Of a stretch of DNA of 64,000 nt, positions 53,048 to 61,268 are shown in pieces. The position numbers were made by a program, and so were the translations under genes. How positions within the stretch are numbered: the stretch's first letter is position 1; every line of letters begins with the position of its first letter. Source of the stretch: Streptomyces uncialis (GTDB lineage: Bacteria; Actinomycetota; Actinomycetes; Streptomycetales; Streptomycetaceae); assembly GCF_001905345.1 (NCBI RefSeq), contig NZ_LFBV01000006.1, positions 372,001-436,000 on the forward strand. Direction: 5' to 3'. The notes under the pieces are model-generated. The model was not told the DNA's origin and did not search any database. It saw nothing but the letters and a program-made list of their open reading frames with translations.

Positions 53048-53509
53048 ATGGCAGAGCCGAGGATCTTCCGATCCGCCGGGGAGTTGGGCGCCGCGGTCGG
53101 TGAGCGGCTGGGGTACAGCGACTGGCTGGAGATCGACCAGCGGCGCGTCGACCTCTTCGCCGACGCGACCGGCGACCACCAATGGATCCATGTCGACCCC
53201 GAGCGTGCGGCGGCCGGGCCGTTCGGCACGACGATCGCCCATGGATATCTGACCCTGTCGCTGCTCCCCGTGCTGGTGCCCCAGGTGTTCCAGGTCGAGG
53301 GGGTGCGGATGGGGCTCAACTACGGCACCGACAAGGTGCGTTTCCCCGCCCCCGTACCGGTGGGCTCCCGGCTGCGGGCCACGGCCGAGCTCCGGAAGGT
53401 GGCCGAGGCGGGCGGCGGCGTCCAGGTGACCGCGGCGGTGACGGTCGAGCGCGAGGGCGGCGACAAGCCGGTGTGTGTCGCGGAGTCGGTGTCCCGGTAC
53501 TACTTCTGA
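53048..53509 (+). CDS. MaoC-like enoyl-CoA hydratase/dehydratase
   Basis: This 153-residue single hot-dog domain has the hydratase-2 motif FADATGDHQWIHVD, whose Asp43 and His48 are the catalytic pair, then GTTIAHGYLTLSLLP and GLNYGTDKVRFPAPVPVGSR. It should hydrate trans-2-enoyl-CoA or a related thioester in fatty-acid-like metabolism. The ATG has AGGGA upstream. The neighbouring TetR gene converges on it with a 10-bp overlap of the 3' ends, and both carry the same 15-base operator, so the regulator probably represses this gene and itself. Confidence 0.92.
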   Translation: MAEPRIFRSAGELGAAVGERLGYSDWLEIDQRRVDLFADATGDHQWIHVDPERAAAGPFGTTIAHGYLTLSLLPVLVPQVFQVEGVRMGLNYGTDKVRFPAPVPVGSRLRATAELRKVAEAGGGVQVTAAVTVEREGGDKPVCVAESVSRYYF

Positions 53510-54150
53510 GCGCCGGCCACCTCTGCCGGGTCGCCCCGGAACCCCACCATGCGCAGCACCAGTTCGGCGTAGAGCGCGCCGACCTCGTCGGGTGTCCGCC
53601 GTCCGCCGACGTTGAACCAGCGGGCCACGTCGATGCACAGCGACAGCACGGCGACCGTGGTGCCCGCCGGGTCGGCCACGTCGAACTCCCCCGCGCGGAC
53701 GCCGTCGTCGACGAGTTCGCGGATCACCCCGTCCGTCCGGCGGCGCAGCGCGACGATCTCGGCCCGCGCGCTCTCGCCGAGCGCGTCGAGTTCGTACTGC
53801 ACGACCCGGGCGGTGGTGTGCTGCGCGGCGTGCCAGCCGACGAACGAGCGGACCGCGACGGCGAGCCGCTCGGCCGGGGTGCCGGTGCCGTCCGCCGCCG
53901 TGCGCAGGATGTCCAGCGCCTTGTCGTGGCCGATGCGGCTGATCCGGTGGAGGAGTTCCTCCTTGGTCTTGTAGTGGATGTAGAGCGCCGCCGGGCTCAT
54001 CCCGGCGCGGCTCGCGATGTCCCGGGTGGTCGTCGCGTGGTAGCCGCGCTCGGCGAACGCCTCCACGGCCGCCACCAGCAGCCGTCTGGCCGCGTCCGGT
54101 GTGACCTCGCCCCAGGGCTGGGCGTCACGGCCGGTCTCCTCCGCAGTCAT
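53500..54150 (-). CDS. TetR-family regulator of the MaoC gene
   Basis: This 216-residue protein has an N-terminal helix-turn-helix (ARRLLVAAVEAFAERGYHAT, TTRDIASRAGMSPAALYIHY, about 19-58) and a helical ligand-binding domain (LAVAVRSFVGWHAAQHTTAR, CIDVARWFNVGGRRTPDEVG). It resembles TetR regulators of acyl-CoA metabolism such as KstR2. GGAGAGGAG lies 6 bases before the ATG at 54150. The shared 15-base palindrome before this gene and maoC is the evidence for its target. Its 3' end overlaps that of maoC on the opposite strand. Confidence 0.9.
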   Translation of the reverse strand: MTAEETGRDAQPWGEVTPDAARRLLVAAVEAFAERGYHATTTRDIASRAGMSPAALYIHYKTKEELLHRISRIGHDKALDILRTAADGTGTPAERLAVAVRSFVGWHAAQHTTARVVQYELDALGESARAEIVALRRRTDGVIRELVDDGVRAGEFDVADPAGTTVAVLSLCIDVARWFNVGGRRTPDEVGALYAELVLRMVGFRGDPAEVAGAQK

Positions 54151-54197
54151 CGCGTACTCCTCTCCGCAGGTCAGGGAGGCCACCTTACCCTTGCGGG

Positions 54198-54212
54198 TGA
54201 GCAAGCGCTTAG
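54198..54212. promoter_or_regulatory. Candidate TetR operator before its own gene
   Basis: Exact copy of TGAGCAAGCGCTTAG found also at 52982-52996. Its position 48 bp before the tetR start fits autoregulation. Confidence 0.65.
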
Positions 54213-54258
54213 CGAACGGAGGGCGGACACCGCCGGACCGCGCCACCCCCTCGGGGAC

Positions 54259-54546
54259 TCAGAGCTTCTCGAAAGGGTCGTGGGCGGCGAGCAGTTTGTC
54301 CACCCGGGCCTGGTCGACCCGGCTGGTGAGCTCACCGGCCTCCTGCCGGTCACGGATCACCTTGGCGAGCGTGAAGCACGAGGTGACGAGATACAGGACG
54401 GCGATGGCGAGGAACCCCCGTACCCAGGAGTTCGCGTCCAGGCGGGCGATACCGATGCCCGTGGCGGCGATCGCGATGACGAACGACACGACGGCCTGGA
54501 CGTAGAACGCCGCCGTCGACTGCTGCTTGACCGGTGAGTCACTCAT
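54259..54546 (-). CDS. YiaA/YiaB-family small membrane protein
   Basis: This 95-residue protein has two hydrophobic helices (AAFYVQAVVSFVIAIAATGI and FLAIAVLYLVTSCFTLAKVI) separated by ARLDANSWVRG, the layout of the yiaAB two-helix domain. A charged C-terminal tail follows (RDRQEAGELTSRVDQARVDK). It is probably an inner-membrane protein of unknown role, seen in enteric bacteria in stress-related genes. It is divergent from the TetR gene at 54.7 kb across 125 bp. Confidence 0.85.
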   Translation of the reverse strand: MSDSPVKQQSTAAFYVQAVVSFVIAIAATGIGIARLDANSWVRGFLAIAVLYLVTSCFTLAKVIRDRQEAGELTSRVDQARVDKLLAAHDPFEKL

Positions 54547-54641
54547 GTCGCACAGGGTCGCCCGGCCCGGGGCGGACCGGATCGGTACGGGTACTCAGTT
54601 CGGTACTCAGACCCCTGCGGGGTATCCCGGCGAGGGGTCCG

Positions 54642-54654
54642 GGAGGATACCTCC
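54642..54654. promoter_or_regulatory. Palindrome before the TetR gene at 54.7 kb
   Basis: GGAGG-ATA-CCTCC, a perfect 13-base inverted repeat 18 bp from the start codon. A second palindrome, ACCCC-TGC-GGGGT, lies at 54611-54623, and GTACTCAG is repeated at 54591 and 54603. The sites sit between the regulator and the divergent yiaAB-like gene. Confidence 0.5.
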
Positions 54655-54671
54655 GCTCTACTATGTGGCGC

Positions 54672-55316
54672 ATGGCCAGACCCCGTAAGCCGCTGCTCAG
54701 CAGGGACCTCATCGTCGAGACGGCCTGTGCGCTGGTGGACGCGGAAGGGCTGGCGGCGCTGTCCACCCGCCGGCTCGCCGCGGAGCTGGGGGTGAGCGGG
54801 CCGTCGCTGTACAACCACTTCCGGACCAAGGACGAGATCCTGGAGGCGGTCGCGGACTCGGTGAGCGCGCAGGTCGATCTGTCGATGTTCGACGACGTGC
54901 GGGACTGGCGTACCGCGCTGCGCGACTGGGCCGTGTCGTACCGGCGGGCGCTGAGCGCGCATCCGCACATGGTGCCGCTGCTCGCGCGGGGGCCGGGGCG
55001 GCGGCCGGCCGCGCTGCGGGTCGCCGACGCGGCGTTCGGGGCGATGGTGGACGCGGGGTGGACGCCCGCGCAGGCCACGTCGATCGGGGCGCTCATACGG
55101 TACTTCGTGATGGGGGCGGCGCTGGGGTCGTTCGCGGGTGGGTTCGTGGACGACGAGAGCGCCTACGATCCGGCGGAGTATCCGCGGCTCGGCCAGGCGC
55201 ATCTTCTCGCGGAGCGTCAGCAGGTGATCGACGAGCGGGCGTTCGAGACGGGGCTGTCCGCGTTGCTGGACGGGTTGGCGGTCCAGTTCGCGGCGGCGGC
55301 CTCCCGGGGGGCGTAG
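54672..55316 (+). CDS. TetR/AcrR-family regulator with TetR-type C-terminal domain
   Basis: This 214-residue regulator has an N-terminal helix-turn-helix (LIVETACALVDAEGLAALST, RRLAAELGVSGPSLYNHFRT, about 10-49) and a C-terminal domain of the tetracycline-repressor kind (HMVPLLARGPGRRPAALRVA, FVMGAALGSFAGGFVDDESA). Such proteins usually control a neighbouring transporter or enzyme; the divergent yiaAB-like gene is the closest candidate. ATG codons at 54663 and 54672 are both possible. I use the second because the conserved part begins MARPRKPLLSRD. A large repeat cluster follows. Confidence 0.85.
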   Translation: MARPRKPLLSRDLIVETACALVDAEGLAALSTRRLAAELGVSGPSLYNHFRTKDEILEAVADSVSAQVDLSMFDDVRDWRTALRDWAVSYRRALSAHPHMVPLLARGPGRRPAALRVADAAFGAMVDAGWTPAQATSIGALIRYFVMGAALGSFAGGFVDDESAYDPAEYPRLGQAHLLAERQQVIDERAFETGLSALLDGLAVQFAAAASRGA

Positions 55317-55319
55317 GGG

Positions 55320-56200
55320 GGCTTTCCGTGCGCGGTTCCCTGCGGGGCGCCTTGGCTTGCGCTTCTGGGTCTGTCCGGGTGGGCGCACTTCGTTCCTGTG
55401 CCGTCGCTCGTGGGGTGCGCAGTTCCCCGCGCCTCTGGATGCTGCCCCCTTGCGGCCGCTGCTTCGGGTGCGGGGCCGCCCTCGCTCTTTGCCCAGTTCC
55501 CCGCGCCCCTGGATGCTGCCCCCTTGCGGCCGCTGCTTCGGGTGCGGGCCGGCCCTCGTCTTCGCGCAGTTCCCCGCGCCCCTGTCGGGGCGCCTTCCGC
55601 CGTCGTTCAGGTCGGGGCCGGTCGGGATTCTCCGTCCTCGCTCCAACGCGCTCGGTACGGACGTTCAGTGGCCGCACTGGGGGCGTCGGAGTCTGCGGGC
55701 AGAGATTCCCGCCCACCCCCTTCGGCTGCCGGGCGAGTGCGCGAGGAGGAGGGTTCCGCAGGCGATGAGCCCGCAGCCGGGGGACAGCCTCAGGGGGCGC
55801 CCCAAAGGGGCGCGGGGAACTGCGCAACCACCGAGCGACGGCACAGGAACGAAGTACGCCCAGCCCCGAGTACCCAGGGGCGCGGGGAACTGCGCGAGCA
55901 ACCACAGGCGACCCGCACCCGAACAGGAACCGCAAGGGGCGCGACCTCAGGGGCGCGGGGAACTGCGCACCCCCGTCCGACCTGCACGGGAACAAGTACG
56001 TCCAGGTGGGGGACCCCAGGGGCGCGGGGAACTGCGCACCCACGAACGACCCGCACAGGGACAAGTACGCCCAGCACAAGGAACCCGGCGGCGCGAGCGA
56101 AGGCGACCCGCGGGGAACTGCGCACCCACGAACGACCTGTGCGGGAACAAGTACGCCCAGCACAGGAAACCTCGAAGGCGCGAGCGAAGGCGACCCGTGG
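55320..56200. repeat. Composite inverted-repeat cluster, copy B (core 55611-55750)
   Basis: The left arm has three GCGCAGTTCCCCGCGCC-type motifs (55417, 55491, 55564). The right arm has four reverse-oriented copies (55806, 55876, 55949, 56028) plus a partial copy near 56110, most with the 70-bp follow-on ...CACCCACGAACGACC...GGACAAGTACGCCCAG. The 140-bp core matches that of cluster A. About 880 bp between a plus-strand TetR gene and the 3' end of the MFS gene contain no other feature. ORFs drawn through it are GC-frame artefacts. Confidence 0.8.
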
Positions 56201-56203
56201 GGG

Positions 56204-57403
56204 TTACTCCGGGGGACGTACGGCCAGGGTGGCCGCTGCGCAGAGGAGGGTGCCCAGGAGGACGAAGGGGGCGCCCGTGCCCGCGAACCCCGCGACCAGG
56301 CCGCCTGCCGCGGGCGTCGCGACCTGGCCCAGGCGGTTGCCGGTGAGGCGCAGCGCGAGGGCGGTGGAGCGGGCGCCCTCGGGGGCCGCCCGGACGACGG
56401 TGGTCATCGACAGGGGCTGGCCCACGCCCAGGCAGAAGCCGAGCAGCGCCAGCATCACCGCGAGGGCCCACACCGGGACCGGCACCGCGACCCCCGCGCA
56501 CAGGACCCCCGCGAGCAGACAGCTCGTCACCAGCAGGGGGGTCCGGCCGACGACCCGGATCATCGGCGCCATCACCACCCGGCAGGCGATCGTCGCGGCG
56601 GCCCGCAGACTGAGCAGCAGGCCGACGGTGAAGGGGCTGATGCCCCGTTCCTCGCCGATCACCGGGAGATAGGCGATCACGATGTCGGTGGCGGACAGCA
56701 CGGCCAGGCTGATGAAGATGCCGCCGGGCACCCCCCGGGCCCGCAGGATGCGGTGGACGGGGACCCGGGCACCGGCCGCGGGCCGGGAAGCGGCGAGGCC
56801 CCGGGGCTCCACGCGCCACAGCGAGGTGAGCCCGATCGTGCCGACCCCCGCCGCGACGACGAGGGCGAGCGCGCTGCTGCTCGCGAGGGCTCCGTCCGGT
56901 CCCGCGTCCCCGACGATCACGAGCCCGGCGGCGATCGGGCCGATCAGCTGGCCGAGGGACGCGCCGATGGTGAAGTGCCCGAAGTTGCGGTCCTGGTCGT
57001 CGGGCGCCGAGCGGCGGGCCACGAGCGACTGGGCGCCGATCACGAAGCTGAGGTGTCCGAGGCCCATGACCCCGCTCCACGCGGCCAGCGCGCCGAGGGA
57101 GTCCGCCGTACCGCCGAGGGCGCAGCCGACCGCGATGAGGACGATGCCGGCGGGCAGCAGCGGGGCGCAGCGGCCGTGGTCGGTGCGGCGGCCGAGGGGG
57201 ACGGCCGCGAACAGCGGCAGCAGGGCGTAGGCGCCCGCGATGACGCCGATGGCGCGTTCGTCGGCGCCGAGCGAGAGCGCCCGGTAGGAGACGGCGGGCC
57301 GGGCCATCGACACCGCCGCCTGCGCGAAGCTGAAGGCGATGACGAGGCGGAGCAGCCAGCCGCGGCTCCCGCCGGGCGTCGGTATGTCAGGGGGCAGGGA
57401 CAC
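56204..57403 (-). CDS. MFS transporter
   Basis: This 399-residue, 12-helix major-facilitator protein has the loop 2-3 motif A remnant PLGRRTDHGRCAPLLPAG, GHFTIGASLGQLIGPIAAGL in helix 5 and the symmetric second half (LPVIGEERGISPFTVGLLLS). It probably exports a drug or metabolite or imports a small solute; no substrate clue is visible. The ATG start follows a GGAGG site. It is the second gene on the minus strand after the citrate transporter, separated by a 15-bp-stem terminator, so it has its own promoter. Confidence 0.9.
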   Translation of the reverse strand: MSLPPDIPTPGGSRGWLLRLVIAFSFAQAAVSMARPAVSYRALSLGADERAIGVIAGAYALLPLFAAVPLGRRTDHGRCAPLLPAGIVLIAVGCALGGTADSLGALAAWSGVMGLGHLSFVIGAQSLVARRSAPDDQDRNFGHFTIGASLGQLIGPIAAGLVIVGDAGPDGALASSSALALVVAAGVGTIGLTSLWRVEPRGLAASRPAAGARVPVHRILRARGVPGGIFISLAVLSATDIVIAYLPVIGEERGISPFTVGLLLSLRAAATIACRVVMAPMIRVVGRTPLLVTSCLLAGVLCAGVAVPVPVWALAVMLALLGFCLGVGQPLSMTTVVRAAPEGARSTALALRLTGNRLGQVATPAAGGLVAGFAGTGAPFVLLGTLLCAAATLAVRPPE

Positions 57404-57455
57404 CGGTCCTCCGGGGTAGGTGCGGCACGGTCACCCGGGCGGTGGGGAAGACGGC

Positions 57456-57501
57456 GGACGGGCACCGGGCGGCAGCGGACGGATGCGCCCGGTGCCCGTC
57501 C
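57456..57501 (-). terminator. Terminator behind the citrate transporter gene
   Basis: A 15-bp perfect stem (57456-57470 with 57487-57501) and 16-base loop, 10 bp beyond the stop codon on the minus strand. Confidence 0.8.
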
Positions 57502-57510
57502 ACCGCCGGC

Positions 57511-58965
57511 TCAGAGGATGCCGAAGAGGAATCCGGCGCCGAGCACGACGAGCGAGGTGAGCGCGGCCCATTTGACGGTGAAGCGGGTGTGGTCGCCGAA
57601 CTCGACCTTCGCCATGCCGACCAGGACGTACACGGCCGGGACGAGCGGGCTCGACATGTGGAGGGGCTGGCCGACGAGGGAGGCGCGGGCGATCTCCACC
57701 GGGGAGATGCCGTGGGCCGCGCCCGCTTCGGCGAGGACGGGGACGATGCCGAAGTAGAAGCCGTCGTTGGACATGAAGTACGTGAACGGGATCGACATGA
57801 CGCCGGTGACGAGGGCCATGTGCGGGCCCATCCAGTCGGGGATGGCGGAGACCACGGTCTTGGCCATCTCGTCGACCATGCCGGTGCCCTGGAGGACTCC
57901 GGTGAAGACGGCGGCGGCGAAGACCATGCCGGAGACGTTGAGGACGTTCTCGGCGTGGGCGGCGATCCGGGCCTTCTGGTCGGGCATGTGGGGGAAGTTG
58001 ACGGTGAGGGCGAGGGCCGCGCCGAGGATGAAGAGGACCGGGATGGGCATCCACTGCATGATCATCGCGGTGAGCAGGGCGGCCGTGAGGCCCGCGTTGA
58101 ACCAGTAGAGCTTGGGGCGCAGGGTCTTGCGGTTGGGGTCGAGGACATGGAAGCCCTCGTGCTTGTCGTCGTCCTCGTCCGCTCCGGTGGCGCCCTTGGT
58201 GGGCGCGCCCGCGGTACCCGTGGCGCCGGTGCCGGTGCCCGTACCGCCGGTGCGCTTGGCGGTGCCGGTGGTGTTCTTGCCGTCGCCCGTGCCGACCAGG
58301 ACCTTCTCGTCGGTGGTGGTCGTGGCCTCGACGGCCTCGTCCAGGGAGAGATAGCCGAGGCGCTTGCGCTCGCGGCGGCCGAGGACGTAGGCGAGGGCGA
58401 AGACGGCGAGCAGTCCGACCGCGAGGGCCGGGATCATCGGGACGAAGATGTCGCTCGCGTCGAGCTTCAGGGCGGTCGCGGCGCGGGCGGTCGGGCCGCC
58501 CCAGGGCACGGTGTTCATGACGCCGTTGGCGGTGGCGGCGACACCGGTCATCACGACGAGGCTCATGTTGAGGCGCTTGTACAGCGGGTACATGGCCGAG
58601 ACGGTGATCATGAAGGTGGTGGAGCCGTCACCGTCGAGGGAGACGATCGCGGCGAGCAGGGCGGTACCGACGACGATCCGCAGGGGGTCCGCCTTGGCGA
58701 ACCGGAGGATCATCCGGACGATCGGGTCGAAGAGCCCGACGTCGATCATCACCCCGAAGTAGACGATGGCGAACATCAGCATCGCGGCGGTCGGGGCGAG
58801 GTCGCCGATGCCCTCGATGACGTAGTCGCCGAGGTGGGCCCCCTTCCCGACCAGCACGCAGAAGAGTGCGGGGATGAGCACCAGCGCCGCGATCGGCGAG
58901 ACCTTCTTCATCATGATCAGGACCAGGAAGGTCGCGATCATGGCAAAGCCCAGGATGGTCAGCAT
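57511..58965 (-). CDS. citM: CitMHS-family metal-citrate/proton symporter
   Basis: This 484-residue transporter has about 12 membrane helices. CitMHS markers are MLTILGFAMIATFLVLIMMK at the N-terminus, DGDGSTTFMITVSAMYPLYK, GVMNTVPWGGPTARAATALK and FTYFMSNDGFYFGIVPVLAE. It takes up citrate complexed with a divalent metal, driven by protons. A Thr/Gly-rich cytoplasmic linker of about 45 residues (around 205-250) is longer than in Bacillus CitM. The ATG at 58965 is used since the first helix starts there. No citrate two-component system is nearby. Confidence 0.92.
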   Translation of the reverse strand: MLTILGFAMIATFLVLIMMKKVSPIAALVLIPALFCVLVGKGAHLGDYVIEGIGDLAPTAAMLMFAIVYFGVMIDVGLFDPIVRMILRFAKADPLRIVVGTALLAAIVSLDGDGSTTFMITVSAMYPLYKRLNMSLVVMTGVAATANGVMNTVPWGGPTARAATALKLDASDIFVPMIPALAVGLLAVFALAYVLGRRERKRLGYLSLDEAVEATTTTDEKVLVGTGDGKNTTGTAKRTGGTGTGTGATGTAGAPTKGATGADEDDDKHEGFHVLDPNRKTLRPKLYWFNAGLTAALLTAMIMQWMPIPVLFILGAALALTVNFPHMPDQKARIAAHAENVLNVSGMVFAAAVFTGVLQGTGMVDEMAKTVVSAIPDWMGPHMALVTGVMSIPFTYFMSNDGFYFGIVPVLAEAGAAHGISPVEIARASLVGQPLHMSSPLVPAVYVLVGMAKVEFGDHTRFTVKWAALTSLVVLGAGFLFGIL

Positions 58966-59054
58966 TGAGTGGATACCTAACGTTCGCCCTTGACACCGTG
59001 TGGCTCTCACACCAGGGCCTTCGGTCAGCGCGACGTTAGGGCGCGTTGCTTGGC

Positions 59055-59071
59055 GTTAACAAGATGTTGAC
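59055..59071. promoter_or_regulatory. Imperfect palindrome upstream of the citrate transporter gene
   Basis: GTTAAC-AAGAT-GTTGAC: arms complementary at 5 of 6 positions, in the AT-richest part of the 134-bp gap before citM, which is therefore its probable promoter region. Confidence 0.35.
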
Positions 59072-59099
59072 ATGCGAGCAATATGCGCGAAAGTCCAGG

Positions 59100-59711
59100 T
59101 CACGAAGGTGTTGCGGTTGTCGGCGCCGCCGAGCGGGCCCGCTCGCCGGCCGCGCGGTCCTTGCGCGGCGCGGTCGTGACCCGGGCGATGTCCTCCACGG
59201 CCTCGCCGTCGACCGCCCACACGGTGCCGTCGTCGGCGTGCAGCCGGACGGTCAGTTCATGGGTGCCGCGCTCCAGGGCCGCGTCCGGCAGCCGGTAGCC
59301 GGGCTCGCGCAGTTCGGCGAGCCTGCGGTCGGCGAGGAAGAGGACGGCGTAGCCCCGGCCGGGTACGGGCCCGGTGCGGGTGTCCCGGGGGCTGAAGCGG
59401 AAGCCGGTGACGGTCAGCCGGACGTCCCAGGTGTCGGCGGAGCCGGGCCGGACGGCGATCCGGACCCCGGGCGCCTCCTCCTCGGGGACCTCCCGCAGCC
59501 GGTTGCCCGAGGGGTCGGTGGTGTCGAGGAGGGTGCCGACGACCGGGGACGGCGTGGACGTCCCGCCGGGGCCCGGGCCGGGGTCGGGGGAGCCGCCGCC
59601 GCAGGCGGCCGTGACGAGCAGCGCGGCGCACACGAGGAGGGCCCGGGCGGCACGGGCGGGCCGCCCGCCCGGTCGTGGGACGGGGCGCGGTGCCGAGGAC
59701 GCCGGAGACAT
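59100..59711 (-). CDS. Putative lipoprotein of unknown function
   Basis: This 203-residue precursor has a positively charged N-terminus, a hydrophobic segment ALLVCAALLVTAAC with probable lipidated Cys37, and then Gly/Pro/Ser-rich sequence. The mature domain (VRIAVRPGSADTWDVRLTVT, YAVLFLADRRLAELREPGYR, GTHELTVRLHADDGTVWAVD) looks like a beta-sandwich; no family was recognised. It is encoded upstream of citM on the same strand, 134 bp away, and divergent from hmgA. Confidence 0.75.
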   Translation of the reverse strand: MSPASSAPRPVPRPGGRPARAARALLVCAALLVTAACGGGSPDPGPGPGGTSTPSPVVGTLLDTTDPSGNRLREVPEEEAPGVRIAVRPGSADTWDVRLTVTGFRFSPRDTRTGPVPGRGYAVLFLADRRLAELREPGYRLPDAALERGTHELTVRLHADDGTVWAVDGEAVEDIARVTTAPRKDRAAGERARSAAPTTATPS

Positions 59712-59835
59712 GGCACAGGAGCCTAGGCGACGCCCTCACCTGGGCGGGAGCGGGGGTGTCCGGCCGGGCGGGAAGCGGTCCGGCGGGGCCGGTCGGGTCT
59801 CACGCCCTGGATCGCTCTTGCGCGCGGGGGAACCG

Positions 59836-59859
59836 AATCCTACGGTGATGCATAGGAAT
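59836..59859. promoter_or_regulatory. Inverted repeat in the hmgA promoter
   Basis: AATCCTA and TAGGAAT face each other across 10 bases, 20 bp before the hmgA start. TACGGT at 59841-59846 within it fits a -10 hexamer. A regulator bound here would cover the promoter; the GntR protein encoded behind hmgA is the obvious candidate. Confidence 0.4.
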
Positions 59860-59878
59860 AGCTGACGAGGGAGCGCCC

Positions 59879-61207
59879 ATGAGCGGGGAAGCCGCCCGGA
59901 AGACCGCGGAGAGCCTGACCTATCTGACGGGTTTCGGTAACGAGCACAGCACCGAGGCCGTGCCGGGCGCCCTGCCGCTCGGGAGAAACTCACCGCAGCG
60001 GGCACCGCTCGGGCTGTACGCGGAACAGCTCAGCGGCAGCGCCTTCACCGAGCCCCGGGCGGACAACCGCCGCTCCTGGCTCTACCGGATCCGGCCCTCC
60101 GCGGCGCACCCCGCGTTCTCCCGCACCGCGAACGGCGCGCTGCGTTCGGCGCCGTTCAACGAGACGGTCCCCGACCCCAACCGGCTGCGCTGGGACCCGC
60201 TGCCGAAGCCCTCACCGGGCACGGACTTCGTGGCCGGGCTGTGGACACTGGGCGGCAACGGCGACGCGGCGACGCGGAGCGGTATGGCGGTGCACCTCTA
60301 CCACGCCAACACCTCCATGACCCGGCGGGTGTTCAGCGACGCCGACGGCGAACTCCTCCTCGTCCCCGAACGCGGCGGTCTGCTGCTGCGCACGGAGATG
60401 GGCCTGCTCGCCGTGCACCCAGGGGAGGTGGCCCTGATCCCGCGCGGTGTCCGCTTCCGGGTGGAACTGCTGGACGCGACGGCCCGCGGCTATGTCTGCG
60501 AGAACTACGGCCGCCCCTTCCAGCTCCCCGAACGCGGCCCGATCGGCGCCAACGGCCTCGCCAACACCCGGGACTTCCGGGCCCCGGTCGCCGCGTACGA
60601 GACGACCGAGGGACCCGTGGAGGTGATCAACAAATTCTGCGGCAATCTGTGGACCGCGACGTACGACCACTCCCCGCTGGACGTCGTCGCCTGGCACGGC
60701 ACCCACACGCCGTACGTGTACGACCTGCGGACCTTCAACGTCATCGGGTCGATCAGCTACGACCACCCGGACCCGTCGATCTTCACGGTGCTCACCTCGC
60801 CCTCGGACAGCCCCGGGCTCGCGGCGGTGGACTTCGTGGTGTTCGCGCCCCGCTGGCTGGTCGGCGAGGACACCTTCCGGCCGCCGTACTTCCACCGCAA
60901 TGTGATGAGCGAGTACATGGGTCTGATCGAGGGCGCGTACGACGCGAAGACCGGCGGGAAGGGCGGGTTCGTGGCGGGCGGCGGCTCCCTGCACAACATG
61001 ATGTCGGCCCACGGTCCCGACCGGGAGACCTTCGAGCGGGCGAGCGCCGCCACCCTCGTCCCGCAGCGGGTCGACGACGGGCTGGCGTTCATGTTCGAGA
61101 CCCGCTGGCCCGTGGTCGCGACCGCGCAGGCCGTCGGAGGGGACCATCTCCAGCGCGGATACGACGATGTGTGGCAAGGTCTGGAGCGCCATTTCAGGAA
61201 CGCCTAG
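59879..61207 (+). CDS. hmgA: Homogentisate 1,2-dioxygenase
   Basis: This 442-residue non-heme iron enzyme opens the ring of homogentisate to maleylacetoacetate in tyrosine and phenylalanine breakdown. It has TYLTGFGNEHSTEAVPGALP at the N-terminus, PYVYDLRTFNVIGSISYDHP, and the iron-binding region PPYFHRNVMSEYMGLIEG with its His and Glu. GGFVAGGGSLHNMMSAHGPD completes the family signature. Length and motifs match complete HmgA. The ATG at 59879 has GAGGGAG upstream. A GntR/UTRA regulator gene follows 61 bp later. No other step of the pathway is in the window. Confidence 0.97.
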   Translation: MSGEAARKTAESLTYLTGFGNEHSTEAVPGALPLGRNSPQRAPLGLYAEQLSGSAFTEPRADNRRSWLYRIRPSAAHPAFSRTANGALRSAPFNETVPDPNRLRWDPLPKPSPGTDFVAGLWTLGGNGDAATRSGMAVHLYHANTSMTRRVFSDADGELLLVPERGGLLLRTEMGLLAVHPGEVALIPRGVRFRVELLDATARGYVCENYGRPFQLPERGPIGANGLANTRDFRAPVAAYETTEGPVEVINKFCGNLWTATYDHSPLDVVAWHGTHTPYVYDLRTFNVIGSISYDHPDPSIFTVLTSPSDSPGLAAVDFVVFAPRWLVGEDTFRPPYFHRNVMSEYMGLIEGAYDAKTGGKGGFVAGGGSLHNMMSAHGPDRETFERASAATLVPQRVDDGLAFMFETRWPVVATAQAVGGDHLQRGYDDVWQGLERHFRNA

Positions 61208-61268
61208 CAGAGAGCGGGCGACCGGCCCCCCGGACCGGCGGGGCCACTGCACCGATTCGGAGAGCGTC

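Noticed and set aside
55320..56200. Several short genes in the repeat cluster
   Set aside because: All candidate frames consist of translated repeats (GCAVPRAP-like strings) and lack ribosome sites.
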